Assembly: GCA_964561105.1 (NCBI GenBank)
Contig: CAZLOH010000002.1
Span: 62,001 to 126,000 of the forward strand
DNA length: 64,000 nt
Direction of reading: 5' to 3'
DNA from: JADLHS01 sp964561105
GTDB lineage: Bacteria > Verrucomicrobiota > Verrucomicrobiia > Limisphaerales > JADLHS01
The position numbers were made by a program, and so were the translations under genes. The notes beneath the pieces were generated by a model that worked only from the letters and a program-made list of their open reading frames with translations, had not been told where the DNA came from and did not search any database. This document shows, in pieces, positions 43,701 through 51,960 of the stretch (its first letter is position 1; each line of letters opens with the position of its first letter).

Positions 43701-45869
43701 GACAAAACCTTGTCCGACGATGAACGCGGCCAGATTGCCGCCAATCTCATTGGCGTGCGCGCCCTGGACCCCGGTATCGTGCCCGCCGTGGCCGCGCTCG
43801 TGGCGAGCGAGGCCAGCCCGCAGTTGCAGACGCACGTCATTGCCGCGCTCGGCACCACCGGCGATGCCGCCGCCGGTCGGGCGTTGCTGGCCGCGTTGCC
43901 CAAACTCAGTCAGGACTTGCGCGAAGCCGCCTTTGGTCAGCTCATCAAACGAGCCGATTGGTCGCTGCTCGTGGTTCAGGCGCTGGCGGATCGCACGCTC
44001 GACCCGACGGTGCTCGGTCCCGGCAACCTGCATCGGTTGCGCACGCACTCCGACGCCACCGTGGCCGCGCGCGCCGCGAAAACGATTGACGACCTGAAAG
44101 GCCCCGAGGCGAAGGAGAAGGATGCGTTGATCGCCCGGCTGCGGCCCGAGGTGATCAAACCCGGCAACGCCGCCAACGGGGCGGTGTTGTTCAAAGCAAA
44201 CTGCGCCGTGTGCCACAAGTTCAAGAATGAAGGAGCGGACTTTGCGCCGAACCTCACCGGCATGGGAGCGCACGGCCCGGAAGATTTGATCGTCCACATC
44301 CTCGACCCGAACCGCGTCGTCGAACCGAACTTCTACACCGTGAGCATCGAGACGAAGGATGACCTGAGCTACGACGGCATCGTGCTGCGCGAAAACAACC
44401 GCGTCGTGGTGTTGCGGAATCAGACCGCGCAAACCGAGATTCGCAAGGACAACATTGCTTCGCGGCGCAACAGCACCCGCTCGTTGATGCCCGAGGGTTT
44501 CGAGCAACTCGGCGCCACCAACCTGCGCGACATCCTGACTTATCTGTGCGCCGACGAGCAGCGCTTCCGCATCCTGGACCTCACGACCGCGTTCACGGCC
44601 GACACCTCGCGCGGCATCTATATGACGGCCGAGTCGCGCGACGAATCGTTGCGCTTCAAGAAGTGGGGCACGATCAAGCACGGCGACGTGCCGTTCGACA
44701 TCGTGAACCCCGCGCGCACGACCACCGGGAAAAATGTCATCGTCCTGCGCGGCGGGGCGGGAATGTCGCGCCATTATCCGCAACAGGTCGAGGTGAAGGT
44801 GGGCTTGCCCGTGACGAAACTGCATTTCCTGAGCGGCATTGCTGGCTGGGGTTATCCGGCGGTGAGCGCGGAAAAGCCGGTGGCGAAAGTCACGGTGCAT
44901 TACGTCGGCGGCCAGACCGAGGAATTCGTGCTGCGCAACGGCGTGGAGTTTGCGGATTACATCGGGCGCTTTGATGTGCCGGGTTCGGTGGCGCTCGACA
45001 ATCTGGACGACTTGCTGCAGCAGGGCCGCCAAGTGCGCTATTTCGCCCGGTCGCTGACCAAACGCGGTGTGGTGGAGAAATTGACGCTCGCCAGTTACAA
45101 TAATGAAGTCGCGCCCACGTTCGTCGGCATCACCGCGGAAATTGGCGACGGCACCACACCGCCGGCGTCCGCGCCGGTACCACCGTCAGCGGCTCCCGCG
45201 CAGACTTTCAAATGGGGACCCGGCTTGAAAGTTTTGATCACCGGCGGCGGCTCCAGTCACGACTATCAAAAATGGTTCCATCAGGCTGACGTCGAGACGC
45301 TCAACGCCACCGGCGGCATCAGCGCGAATTACACCGAGAACACCAGTGGCCTCGCGGACGCCATCAAGGACGTGGATGTGTTGATCATCAGCAACAACAA
45401 GCCGTTCACCGACGACGCCACCAAGGCGGCCATCCTGCGACACGTCCAGGACGGCAAAGGGCTGATCGGCTTGCATCCGGGGCTGTGGTATAACTGGAAC
45501 GACTGGCCGGAATACAATCGCACGCTCATCGGCGGCGGCGCGCGCGGCCACAATCCTTACGGTGAATTTACGGTCACCGTGCTTGAACCGGATCACCCGT
45601 TGATGCGCGGCGTGCCGGCGAAGTTCACGCTCAAGGATGAACTGTATTGGTTCGAACCGGACCCGCAGGGTGCGCGCATCCACGTGCTCGCCACCGCACA
45701 TTCGAGCACGAAGAACAAGGATTTCCCGCAGGTCTTCACGGTCGAGAACCCGAAGGCGCGCATCGTCGGCATCACGCTCGGACACGACGGCGACGCGCAC
45801 CACAACCCGGCTTACATTCAACTGCTGCGCAACGCCGTGCTGTGGTCGGCAGGCAAGCAATCCCGCTAA
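40758..45869 (+). CDS. giant ThuA / PVC-type dehydrogenase / HEAT / cytochrome c / ThuA protein
   Basis: A 1703-residue exported protein from ATG 40758 (signal MKRILPLLVVAVLLSLSVAA). Domains in order: a first ThuA-like domain (about 28-270, with LEKFLARGGGLVVIHDG); a PVC-type beta-propeller dehydrogenase domain (about 285-690, MSLDWDPQGRLWVIETPEYP, EDTNGDGVMDKKTVF); HEAT-type repeats (about 700-1120); a cytochrome c domain with heme motif CAVCH at 1149-1153; a PVC C-terminal region (EIRKDNIASRRNS); and a second ThuA domain (about 1485-1700, LKVLITGGGSSHDYQKW, GLIGLHPGLWYNW). It probably oxidises a sugar outside the membrane and passes electrons to the heme. The substrate is unknown. Confidence 0.85.
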   Translation: MKRILPLLVVAVLLSLSVAARAAEPLRIFIRGGVKTHGPNQHDHPRFLKEWTQLLNERGAKTDGGMEFPTAAQLEKTDVLVIYAQDGMNIVGPQRADLEKFLARGGGLVVIHDGVVSGDQNAWCKSIIGGAWRWPSAGLPKEKATKWFEGDVGLCWIDTRSPITRGISNWDWKDEIYYDMDLASDIGVLASSFQNVHIVAPQIWTYEKTLAGGTVPYRAFVSIPGHEYDSFNHPAYRTALLRGIAWAGKRANLDEFCRPDELAQLRYPPGGPKRAQDEMKTFNLHPEFNLSLAVDENLCEKIMSLDWDPQGRLWVIETPEYPGGRDINRNDASIYPWRTRDPADYPVGGKEPRSAHDRVSMLEDTNGDGVMDKKTVFYEGLELATSLVFYKDGVIVSQAPDTYWLRDTNGDGKADEKVTLFTGWGTMDTHAVTSNLRWGPDGWIYGSVGYSAGDVTSGDGRKKFGHISAGLYRFRPDGSALEQVAAGSCNTWGCEIAPDGEIFFSTATCGEPMLHVVLPEKIISRAGMPGVRSVKPIIEENKVFPARKENRQPYLQIDWVGAFTAAAGSCIYDGGAWPGKWQGPPWAFFVHEPTVWLVHEEFVAPDGSSYQGHKEAGRENTEFLTSTDYWFKPIHSRIGPDGALYLVDFYNQIAAHNDTRGTPHGSHNAATRPDRDHHFTRLFRIQHKEAHSLPAFELNPKNPAQLVAMLDHPNGWVRTTANRLLSEGGGRSVFDALADEAKQGHTAYGRMQALWVLHNLGALETDLLVAGVKDPDPVVRKNALRIAAEQDNSRAEPPPELIRSLFADSDARVRIDALVAATTLTPTPSLAEELVAAWPTFNDEYLQAAALAVTANNPLMFAEAALAANNPAPLTSLMDQLARQVANQNDPAAARALVLALAGKPASADPLKAAALQSLTAYLRADVKPDADATLGNALKQLLAADQTAGPVLPLIARWNFGGQLGAEGKAAVTQMESRLADKTLSDDERGQIAANLIGVRALDPGIVPAVAALVASEASPQLQTHVIAALGTTGDAAAGRALLAALPKLSQDLREAAFGQLIKRADWSLLVVQALADRTLDPTVLGPGNLHRLRTHSDATVAARAAKTIDDLKGPEAKEKDALIARLRPEVIKPGNAANGAVLFKANCAVCHKFKNEGADFAPNLTGMGAHGPEDLIVHILDPNRVVEPNFYTVSIETKDDLSYDGIVLRENNRVVVLRNQTAQTEIRKDNIASRRNSTRSLMPEGFEQLGATNLRDILTYLCADEQRFRILDLTTAFTADTSRGIYMTAESRDESLRFKKWGTIKHGDVPFDIVNPARTTTGKNVIVLRGGAGMSRHYPQQVEVKVGLPVTKLHFLSGIAGWGYPAVSAEKPVAKVTVHYVGGQTEEFVLRNGVEFADYIGRFDVPGSVALDNLDDLLQQGRQVRYFARSLTKRGVVEKLTLASYNNEVAPTFVGITAEIGDGTTPPASAPVPPSAAPAQTFKWGPGLKVLITGGGSSHDYQKWFHQADVETLNATGGISANYTENTSGLADAIKDVDVLIISNNKPFTDDATKAAILRHVQDGKGLIGLHPGLWYNWNDWPEYNRTLIGGGARGHNPYGEFTVTVLEPDHPLMRGVPAKFTLKDELYWFEPDPQGARIHVLATAHSSTKNKDFPQVFTVENPKARIVGITLGHDGDAHHNPAYIQLLRNAVLWSAGKQSR

Positions 45870-45878
45870 CCACAGCCG

Positions 45879-45914
45879 GACAACCTTTTGTTGCAACTGC
45901 AACAAAAGGTTGTC
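45879..45914. repeat. perfect 16-bp inverted repeat between the PVC protein and UPF0261 genes
   Basis: Arms GACAACCTTTTGTTGC (45879-45894) and GCAACAAAAGGTTGTC (45899-45914), loop AACT. It begins 10 bp after the stop at 45869 and ends 18 bp before the UPF0261 start. It could be a terminator (though no T-run follows) or an operator. Confidence 0.7.
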
Positions 45915-45932
45915 AAGTCAAACTCCGGGCAC

Positions 45933-47141
45933 ATGCCGACGATCGCCATTCTGGGCACCATGGATACGAAGGGTCACGAGCACGCCTTCGTGGCGGACCT
46001 CATCCAGCAACGCGGGCACAAGGTGCTTGTCATAGATGTCGGCAGCATGGGCGAACCGCGGCTCAAGCCGGACATCACGCGCAACGAAGTGGCGGCCGCC
46101 GCCGGCGTGGATTTCGCAACCCTCGCGGCCAAACAGGATCGCGGCGAAGCGGTGACGACCATGTCACGCGGGGCGCCGGTGGTGCTGGCGAAACTGGCGG
46201 CGAAGCAGCGCATTGCGGGTGTGATTTCGCTGGGCGGCGGCGGCGGCACGGCCATCGCCACGGCAGCGATGCGCGCCTTGCCCGTGGGTTTTCCGAAGCT
46301 GATGGTTTCCACCCTCGCCAGTGGAAATGTTGCCTCCTACGTCGGAGTAAAGGATATCGTCATGTTCCCCAGCGTCGTGGACGTGGCGGGGCTGAACCGC
46401 CTTTCGCGCCCGCTGCTGGCTCGCGCCGCCGGGGCCATTTGCGGCATGGTGGAAATGCCGGCGCCCCCGGCCACGGACAAACCCATCATCGTCGCGAGTC
46501 AGTTCGGCAACACCACCCCTTGCATCGAGCACGCCCGGAATATCCTCGAAGCCGCCGGCTACGAAGTCATCGTGTTCGCCGCCACCGGCACCGGCGGGCG
46601 CACGATGGAATCTTTGGTGGAAACCGGCCTGGTCGCGGGCGTACTGGACATTACCACGACCGAATGGGCGGATGAACTGGTGGGGGGCGTGTTGAGCGCC
46701 GGTCCAACCCGGCTCGAAGCCGCCGCGCGCCGGGGCGTGCCGGCGGTGGTTTCCACCGGTTGCCTCGACATGGTGAACTTTGGCCCGCCCGAAACCGTGC
46801 CGGCCAAATTCGCCGGTCGAAAATTCTACCAGCACAATCCGCAGGTGACGCTGATGCGCACCACCCCGGACGAGTGCGCCAGGCTCGGCGGCATCATCGC
46901 GGAAAAACTGAATCGCTCCACCGGTCCGGTCACCGTGCTGCTGCCGCTGCGCGGGGGAAGCATGATCAGCGCGCCTGGCGGTCCGTTTCACGATCCGGTC
47001 GCCGATGCCGCACTGTATTCCGAGTTGAAGTCCGGTCTCCGCTCCGACATTGCCGTGAAGGAGCTGGACCTGGTCATCAATGAGGCAGCGTTTGCGGAGG
47101 CTTGCGCGAACGCCTTGCTGCAACTGTTGCCGCGCACGTAA
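45933..47141 (+). CDS. UPF0261/Tm-1-like ATP-binding protein
   Basis: A 402-residue protein from ATG 45933. Family landmarks: IAILGTMDTKGHEHAFVADL at the N-terminus, GVISLGGGGGTAIATAAMRA (nucleotide-binding glycine loop), PKLMVSTLASGNVASYVG and LPLRGGSMISAPGGPF. It corresponds to the N-terminal half of the tomato Tm-1 resistance protein, whose second half is like the protein at 38836-39729. The biochemical function in bacteria is not established. It starts soon after the giant ThuA/PVC gene, with a hairpin in between. Confidence 0.85.
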   Translation: MPTIAILGTMDTKGHEHAFVADLIQQRGHKVLVIDVGSMGEPRLKPDITRNEVAAAAGVDFATLAAKQDRGEAVTTMSRGAPVVLAKLAAKQRIAGVISLGGGGGTAIATAAMRALPVGFPKLMVSTLASGNVASYVGVKDIVMFPSVVDVAGLNRLSRPLLARAAGAICGMVEMPAPPATDKPIIVASQFGNTTPCIEHARNILEAAGYEVIVFAATGTGGRTMESLVETGLVAGVLDITTTEWADELVGGVLSAGPTRLEAAARRGVPAVVSTGCLDMVNFGPPETVPAKFAGRKFYQHNPQVTLMRTTPDECARLGGIIAEKLNRSTGPVTVLLPLRGGSMISAPGGPFHDPVADAALYSELKSGLRSDIAVKELDLVINEAAFAEACANALLQLLPRT

Positions 47142-47255
47142 CGGCGTCCGGTGGCAGCCGGCTGAGGAGGCTCTGAATTCAACGCCGGAAATCCGAAGGG
47201 GGAAGCAAAATGATTGAGGGCAGAATCATGAACTGTCATCCTGTCTTTGCGCAGC

Positions 47256-47819
47256 TCACTTTTCCGCCTGAATCGCGTCCCACGTTTCTTCGTAGAGCGG
47301 GCGGACGGCAGAATTGACGGCCAGCAAGCGCGGCAGTTTTCGTCGGAGAATGAGTTCGACGACATCCGTCTTGTCGCGCAGGCGTTTCAACGGGCTGTGC
47401 TGCCAACTGTCGAGCTTCAAGGAGATCAGATCTTCCAGCGTGGCAATTTGCAGATCATCGGTGGCTTTGGTGGGTTGCGGAAACGGCACCTGGCAACCGC
47501 GCTTGACGACCTGTCCCGCGGGAAGCAAGTCAACAAAAGTGTGAGTGCGCCGGTCTTCAACGCGGTCGGCTGCGTCCGGCACGCGATAGAATGGACCGGT
47601 TAAACTCGCCGTGAGAAACTCAACCGCTTCGAGCACGTCCGGTACGACCAAGTCCACGTCAATCGTCACTCGTGGATAGCCGTGTTCCTGCACCGCAATG
47701 CCACCGATTATCAAGTGCGGAATATCGTGTTCCGCCAACAACCCGGCGACTGCGCGGGCGGTTTCCAACACACCGGAGGTCCCCGTGCCCTCGCGTAAGA
47801 TTTGCGCATCGCCGTCCAT
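47256..47819 (-). CDS. minimal nucleotidyltransferase-fold protein
   Basis: About 187 residues from ATG 47819. The nucleotidyltransferase core appears as LIIGGIAVQEHGYPRVTIDV followed by DLVV, giving the GG-x(n)-DxD pattern of AbiEii/DUF6036-like enzymes. TLEDLISLKLDSW and a helical C-terminus (LKRLRDKTDVVELILRRK) are typical of this group. Such proteins include toxin components of type IV systems, but no AbiEi-like antitoxin is adjacent, so this one is probably a stand-alone member. Confidence 0.65.
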   Translation of the reverse strand: MDGDAQILREGTGTSGVLETARAVAGLLAEHDIPHLIIGGIAVQEHGYPRVTIDVDLVVPDVLEAVEFLTASLTGPFYRVPDAADRVEDRRTHTFVDLLPAGQVVKRGCQVPFPQPTKATDDLQIATLEDLISLKLDSWQHSPLKRLRDKTDVVELILRRKLPRLLAVNSAVRPLYEETWDAIQAEK

Positions 47820-48029
47820 TACGTGGCAGCATCGCACTTGCGCCCCGCAGCGACAAATCATTTGCAGGCAGCCAACTGACGTGCGAGCTGACTCGACTTC
47901 GAGGCCAGATTAATGCAGAGGCCAACAGCGTGGGGAGATTCACCAATGGTGGCCCGTTACGGGTGGTGAACCATCGAAGAGAAACCAGAAACCAGCGCGA
48001 GACTTTTCCGGCCGTGAATACCCGTCAGT

Positions 48030-48680
48030 TTATCGCCCCAGATATTTGAGGGTGGCCTCGGTGCGGCTGTGGACGTGGAGCTTGTCGTAAATGGTGCGCA
48101 CGTAGCTGCGCACCGTCTCGAAGCTGATGTTCAACAAGTCCGCGATTTCCTTGTAGGCATGGCCTTTGGCGAGCAACGCCAGCACCTGACCTTCGCGTTC
48201 GGTCAGGGTCTCAACTTCCGGCGCGCGATGCGGCGGGGCCGGGATCTGACTGGCTTCCTGGAAATACTGCACCACGCGCCGCGCGATCTGCCGCGACATC
48301 GGGGCGCCGCCGTTGGTGATTTCGCGAATGGCTTCGAGCAACTTGTCCTTGGGCGTGCGCTTGAGCAGATAGCCAGTGGCGCCGGCCATCAACGATTTGA
48401 AAATCTGTTCGCTATCGTCATAAACGGTCAGCATCAGCACCGGCACGTCCGGGGCCAGGTTTTTGAGTCGCTGGACACATTCGGTGCCCAACATGCCGGG
48501 CAGGTTGATGTCCATGAGCACCACGTCGGGTCGGTTCCCGGGGATGTGTTTGAGCGCGGCAGGGCCGTCGGCATAGGTGGCCTGGCATTGAAACCCCGGC
48601 GTGCCATCAATCATGGTGGCCAGATTGGCCCGCACTCCGGGATCATCCTCCACGAGGGCGACTTTGATCATTCTCGCCAT
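48030..48680 (-). CDS. NarL/LuxR-family response regulator
   Basis: About 216 residues. ATG 48680 is chosen because GAAGAG lies 5 bases upstream; 48695 and 48671 are alternatives. Receiver domain: acidic pair EDD at 11-13, phosphoacceptor D57 in VVLMDINLPG, and Lys in YLLKRTP. C-terminal LuxR-type helix-turn-helix: LTEREGQVLALLAKGHAYKE then ISFETVRSYVRTIYDKLHV. It is 68 bp downstream of the histidine kinase on the same strand and is the cognate regulator by position. Confidence 0.9.
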   Translation of the reverse strand: MARMIKVALVEDDPGVRANLATMIDGTPGFQCQATYADGPAALKHIPGNRPDVVLMDINLPGMLGTECVQRLKNLAPDVPVLMLTVYDDSEQIFKSLMAGATGYLLKRTPKDKLLEAIREITNGGAPMSRQIARRVVQYFQEASQIPAPPHRAPEVETLTEREGQVLALLAKGHAYKEIADLLNISFETVRSYVRTIYDKLHVHSRTEATLKYLGR

Positions 48681-48748
48681 TTTGCTCTTCTTCATAAGCT
48701 GTCGGCGCGCGGCCCGCCATCCCACATTGATGTTAGGCGGGCGAAAAC

Positions 48749-50107
48749 TCAACCACTCTTCGGCACCGGAAACACAAACCGGATCGTCGTGCCCCGCCCG
48801 GGCGCGCTGGTCAGGTGCGCGCGGCCGCCGCACTCGGCGAGCCGGGATTTCATGTTGCCCAATCCGTTGCCGGTCGTCGCGGTCTTGGGCGTGAATCCGT
48901 GGCCGTTGTCCGCGACCTCCACGCCGACTTCTCCGTTTTCCAATTTGAGCCGCAGCCAGACCTCGGTGGCGCCGGAATGTTTCAAGACGTTGTTCAACGC
49001 CTCCTTGATGGCGAGGAAAACATTGTGTCGCACGTCGGCGCGCAGCGGCAGTTTGGGCAGATCGGTCGGCATTTCCTGCCAGCAACGGATGGCGGTGTTC
49101 TCAAAACATTCATCGGCAAACCGGCCCGTGTATTCGGCGAATCGGGGCAGGTTGTCGTCGCCCGGATTGGTGGCCCAGACGATTTCATCCAGCGCCACCA
49201 CTGCCGCGCGCACCTGGCCGCCAATGCGCTCGAACTGTTTCGCCGCAACCTCGCCGGCGGCCTGGCCCTGGCCGACGTCGCTCAAGATGGAAACGCGCGT
49301 GAGAATGCTGCCGATGTCGTCGTGCATGTCCTGCGAGATGCGCAGGCGCTCGCGCTCGATGGCGTGGCGCGTCTCGAGTTGGGCGAGCCGCCGTTTGTAG
49401 CGTCGCCGCACCACCAGGTTTACCGCGCCGGCCAATCCGCCGAGCACCAGGACGCCGGCGATGACCGGAAACCAGCGCGTTTCCCAAAAGTAAGGTTGCA
49501 CCGTCACGGCCAGCGACACCGGCTCGGGGGTCCAGACGTTGTTCGCGTTGCCGGCGAGCACCTCGAATTCATAAGTGCCCGGCGCGATGCTGGGAAAGGT
49601 GGCGACGCGGACCGAGCCGGCATCGAACCAGGGCCGGCCCGACCCCTTCAACCGGTAGCGGAATTGCAGTTTGTCCGGAGCGGTGAAACTCAGGCCCGTG
49701 TAATGAAATTCAATGTTCCGGCTGCCGGGCGGCAGCGTGAGCGCCCAACCCGGGCCGGCGGCGGAGGTCTGGCGTCGGAGGGATTGCACGCTCCCGTCCA
49801 CCAGCACTTCCTCCAGCACCACTTTCGGCGGGCGCGCTCCCGGCTCCGGCTGGTGTGGGTCAATCATCACCACGCCTTTGACCGTGGAAAAACAAAGCTG
49901 GCCGGATCTGGTTTTCAAACCGGCCGGACAAAATCCGCCGGAACATTCCTCGACCGGCATCCCTTCGCTCACCCCAAACGCGCGGGCATGGATGAACTTG
50001 CCTTTCCCGGTCGCCACGACATCCAGTTCGCTCTTGCTCACGCGGAAGATTCCCCGGTTGCAACCCAGCCAGAGGTTGCCTGCGTCATCCTCCAGAATCT
50101 GCGACAC
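48749..50107 (-). CDS. sensor histidine kinase, C-terminal fragment (Y_Y_Y, TM, HisKA_3, HATPase)
   Basis: 452 residues from a GTG at 50107. Order: last propeller blade and Y_Y_Y domain (to about 205), one membrane helix (about 221-242), HisKA_3 dimerisation domain with phosphoacceptor H262 in SQDMHDDIGS, then the ATPase domain with N-box KEALNNVLKHSG, DNGHGF and NGLGNMKSR. It is in the same frame as the propeller fragment upstream and is separated from it only by one TAA (50152-50150) and 14 codons. It was therefore one gene of about 1004 codons. As it stands the kinase would be made only by readthrough or internal initiation. Confidence 0.85.
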   Translation of the reverse strand: MSQILEDDAGNLWLGCNRGIFRVSKSELDVVATGKGKFIHARAFGVSEGMPVEECSGGFCPAGLKTRSGQLCFSTVKGVVMIDPHQPEPGARPPKVVLEEVLVDGSVQSLRRQTSAAGPGWALTLPPGSRNIEFHYTGLSFTAPDKLQFRYRLKGSGRPWFDAGSVRVATFPSIAPGTYEFEVLAGNANNVWTPEPVSLAVTVQPYFWETRWFPVIAGVLVLGGLAGAVNLVVRRRYKRRLAQLETRHAIERERLRISQDMHDDIGSILTRVSILSDVGQGQAAGEVAAKQFERIGGQVRAAVVALDEIVWATNPGDDNLPRFAEYTGRFADECFENTAIRCWQEMPTDLPKLPLRADVRHNVFLAIKEALNNVLKHSGATEVWLRLKLENGEVGVEVADNGHGFTPKTATTGNGLGNMKSRLAECGGRAHLTSAPGRGTTIRFVFPVPKSG

Positions 50108-50149
50108 CGTATCGTCGCCGAGTCCCTGCCGCGTGGTGAAGTTGACGAG

Positions 50150-51763
50150 TTAATCGTGGCGCAAACGGCTCAAGCCGCCGCCGCCCGTGCCGATCCAGAG
50201 CGTGCCCTCGGGGTCGAGATACAGCGTCCGAATTTCATTGCTCAACAATCCGTTGGTGATCGAGAAATGATCCACTCCGTGCGGACCGACGCGCACGAGC
50301 CCTCCCGCCACCGATCCCACCCACAGCGTCCCGTCCTTTGCCTGCACCAGCGCCGTCAGGGCGCCGCGCGCCACACGGTTGGTTTCCGTTTGAAATTTCC
50401 CATCACGCAGCCGCAGCAACTTGCCCCGGGTGGTGCCGATCCATAAACCCTGCCGGCCGTCCTCGCGCAACGCCGTGACCCCCGCCGCATCGGCGAGCCA
50501 CTCGGAATCGGTGCGGGTGTAGTGGGTCACAATTTTTCCCGCCCGCCACTCAAACAACGAACCCGAGCCGCCCCACCAGATGCTGCCATCCGGTGTGGCC
50601 AGCACGGATTCGAAAAAGGGATAAGTGATCGTGCCCACCACGCTCGGCACAGGCTCGAAGCCGCCCGGACTATTGCGATACATGCCGCCGCCAATGGTCG
50701 CGACCCACAGCGTCCCATCCGCCGCCTCGGCCACGCCGCGCACGAACTCATTGGTCAAACCCAGTTCCGGACCGAGCACTTGCAGTTGTTTTTGGGCGAC
50801 CCGATCCAGGCCCGCGCTGCGCATGCCCACCCACAGATTGCCTTCCCGGTCCGCCAGCAACGAACGGACGGCGTTGCCCGAAAGCCCGTCCTTCTCGCGC
50901 AGCGCCAAAAACCGCTCGCCAGTCCAATAGTACAACCCGTCATCCAGCGAGCCGGCCCAGATCGTGCCGTCGCGACCTTCGGCCAGACTGGTGATGTAGG
51001 CAAACGGCAAACCGGAGGCTTCGTTGTAGGTGACCCACTGATTCTGTCTTCGGCACAGCACTTTGCCGTTGCCGATGCTCACCCAGAGGTTGCCGGACCG
51101 GTCTCGCAGCAGACTGTAGGCGGTAAGGATTTTTTCGTCGCCGGGCGGGCCGTGGATTTCACTGAGCGTGTTCGTCTGGAACTCAAACAATCCCTGGTCG
51201 GTCGCAATCCAGACCGGCCCGGCTCGCGGACACAGCAACGCGCGCACCGGCAACCGGTTCAGAGGTGACAGGGCCGCAAGTTGAATGAACTTGTCGTCCT
51301 GCCGCAGTCCCAGCCCGGCTGAAGTTCCGATCCACAACCGCCCCGCCGAATCCTCGCCAAACGCGGTGACGTTGACGTCTCCCAGCCCGAGTTCGGCGGA
51401 CAAGTTTTCGATGCGCCCGTCCCGCAACCGGCACAGACCGCCGCCGGCTGTGCCGATCCAAAGATTACCCGCGCGGTCCTCGTGCAAGGCGAGCACTTGA
51501 ATGCTCGGCAGACCATCGGACAGCCCAAAGACGGTGAACCGCACACCATCGAAGCGCGCCAAACCGGCCTGTGTCCCCAGCCACAAATAGCCGACGCGCG
51601 TTTGCTCGATGGCGTTGACCGTGTTTTGCGGCAGTCCCGCTTCGGTGGTCCAGGAGCGGATGACAAAGCGGGACGCCGCGGACGGCGGATTCGTCGCCGC
51701 GCCCGCATCGCGGCCGATGGCCAAGGCCAGCAACAGCGGCGCGAAAAGTACAAGGTGTTTCAT
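50150..51763 (-). CDS. two-component regulator propeller, N-terminal fragment of the sensor kinase
   Basis: 537 residues with a signal peptide (LVLFAPLLLALAIGRDAGA) and RSWTTEAGLPQNTVNAIEQT, the usual start of Reg_prop sensor proteins. It then has about ten propeller repeats of the form GYLWLGTQAGLARFDG / GNLWIGTAGGGLCRL. It ends in TAA immediately after LSRLRHD, where intact homologues would continue into the Y_Y_Y domain. Such periplasmic propellers sense polysaccharide fragments. The fragment alone would be a secreted propeller without signalling domains. Confidence 0.85.
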   Translation of the reverse strand: MKHLVLFAPLLLALAIGRDAGAATNPPSAASRFVIRSWTTEAGLPQNTVNAIEQTRVGYLWLGTQAGLARFDGVRFTVFGLSDGLPSIQVLALHEDRAGNLWIGTAGGGLCRLRDGRIENLSAELGLGDVNVTAFGEDSAGRLWIGTSAGLGLRQDDKFIQLAALSPLNRLPVRALLCPRAGPVWIATDQGLFEFQTNTLSEIHGPPGDEKILTAYSLLRDRSGNLWVSIGNGKVLCRRQNQWVTYNEASGLPFAYITSLAEGRDGTIWAGSLDDGLYYWTGERFLALREKDGLSGNAVRSLLADREGNLWVGMRSAGLDRVAQKQLQVLGPELGLTNEFVRGVAEAADGTLWVATIGGGMYRNSPGGFEPVPSVVGTITYPFFESVLATPDGSIWWGGSGSLFEWRAGKIVTHYTRTDSEWLADAAGVTALREDGRQGLWIGTTRGKLLRLRDGKFQTETNRVARGALTALVQAKDGTLWVGSVAGGLVRVGPHGVDHFSITNGLLSNEIRTLYLDPEGTLWIGTGGGGLSRLRHD

Positions 51764-51960
51764 CTGGCGGACGTCTTGTGGCGTCGGTCACAAGGTAGGA
51801 AGGTGCGCCGACCGGGGAAACTCCAAATTCCAAACTTCAATGCTGCGAGCGGGAAAGTGTTCTCGATTGTGACTCTCAACTCCGTCTCCAGAAATGTCGC
51901 GGTGAAACCTGAAGCGTGCGGACGCCGTGGAGTTTGGTGTTTCGTGTTTGGAGTTTTTCC

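Noticed and set aside
41913..45032. 1039-codon open frame on the minus strand
   Set aside because: Exactly antisense to the ThuA/PVC cytochrome gene, with His/Arg-rich low-information translation; a GC-codon-bias shadow.
47256..47819. Type IV toxin-antitoxin pair
   Set aside because: Only the nucleotidyltransferase-like gene is present; no AbiEi-like antitoxin is adjacent.
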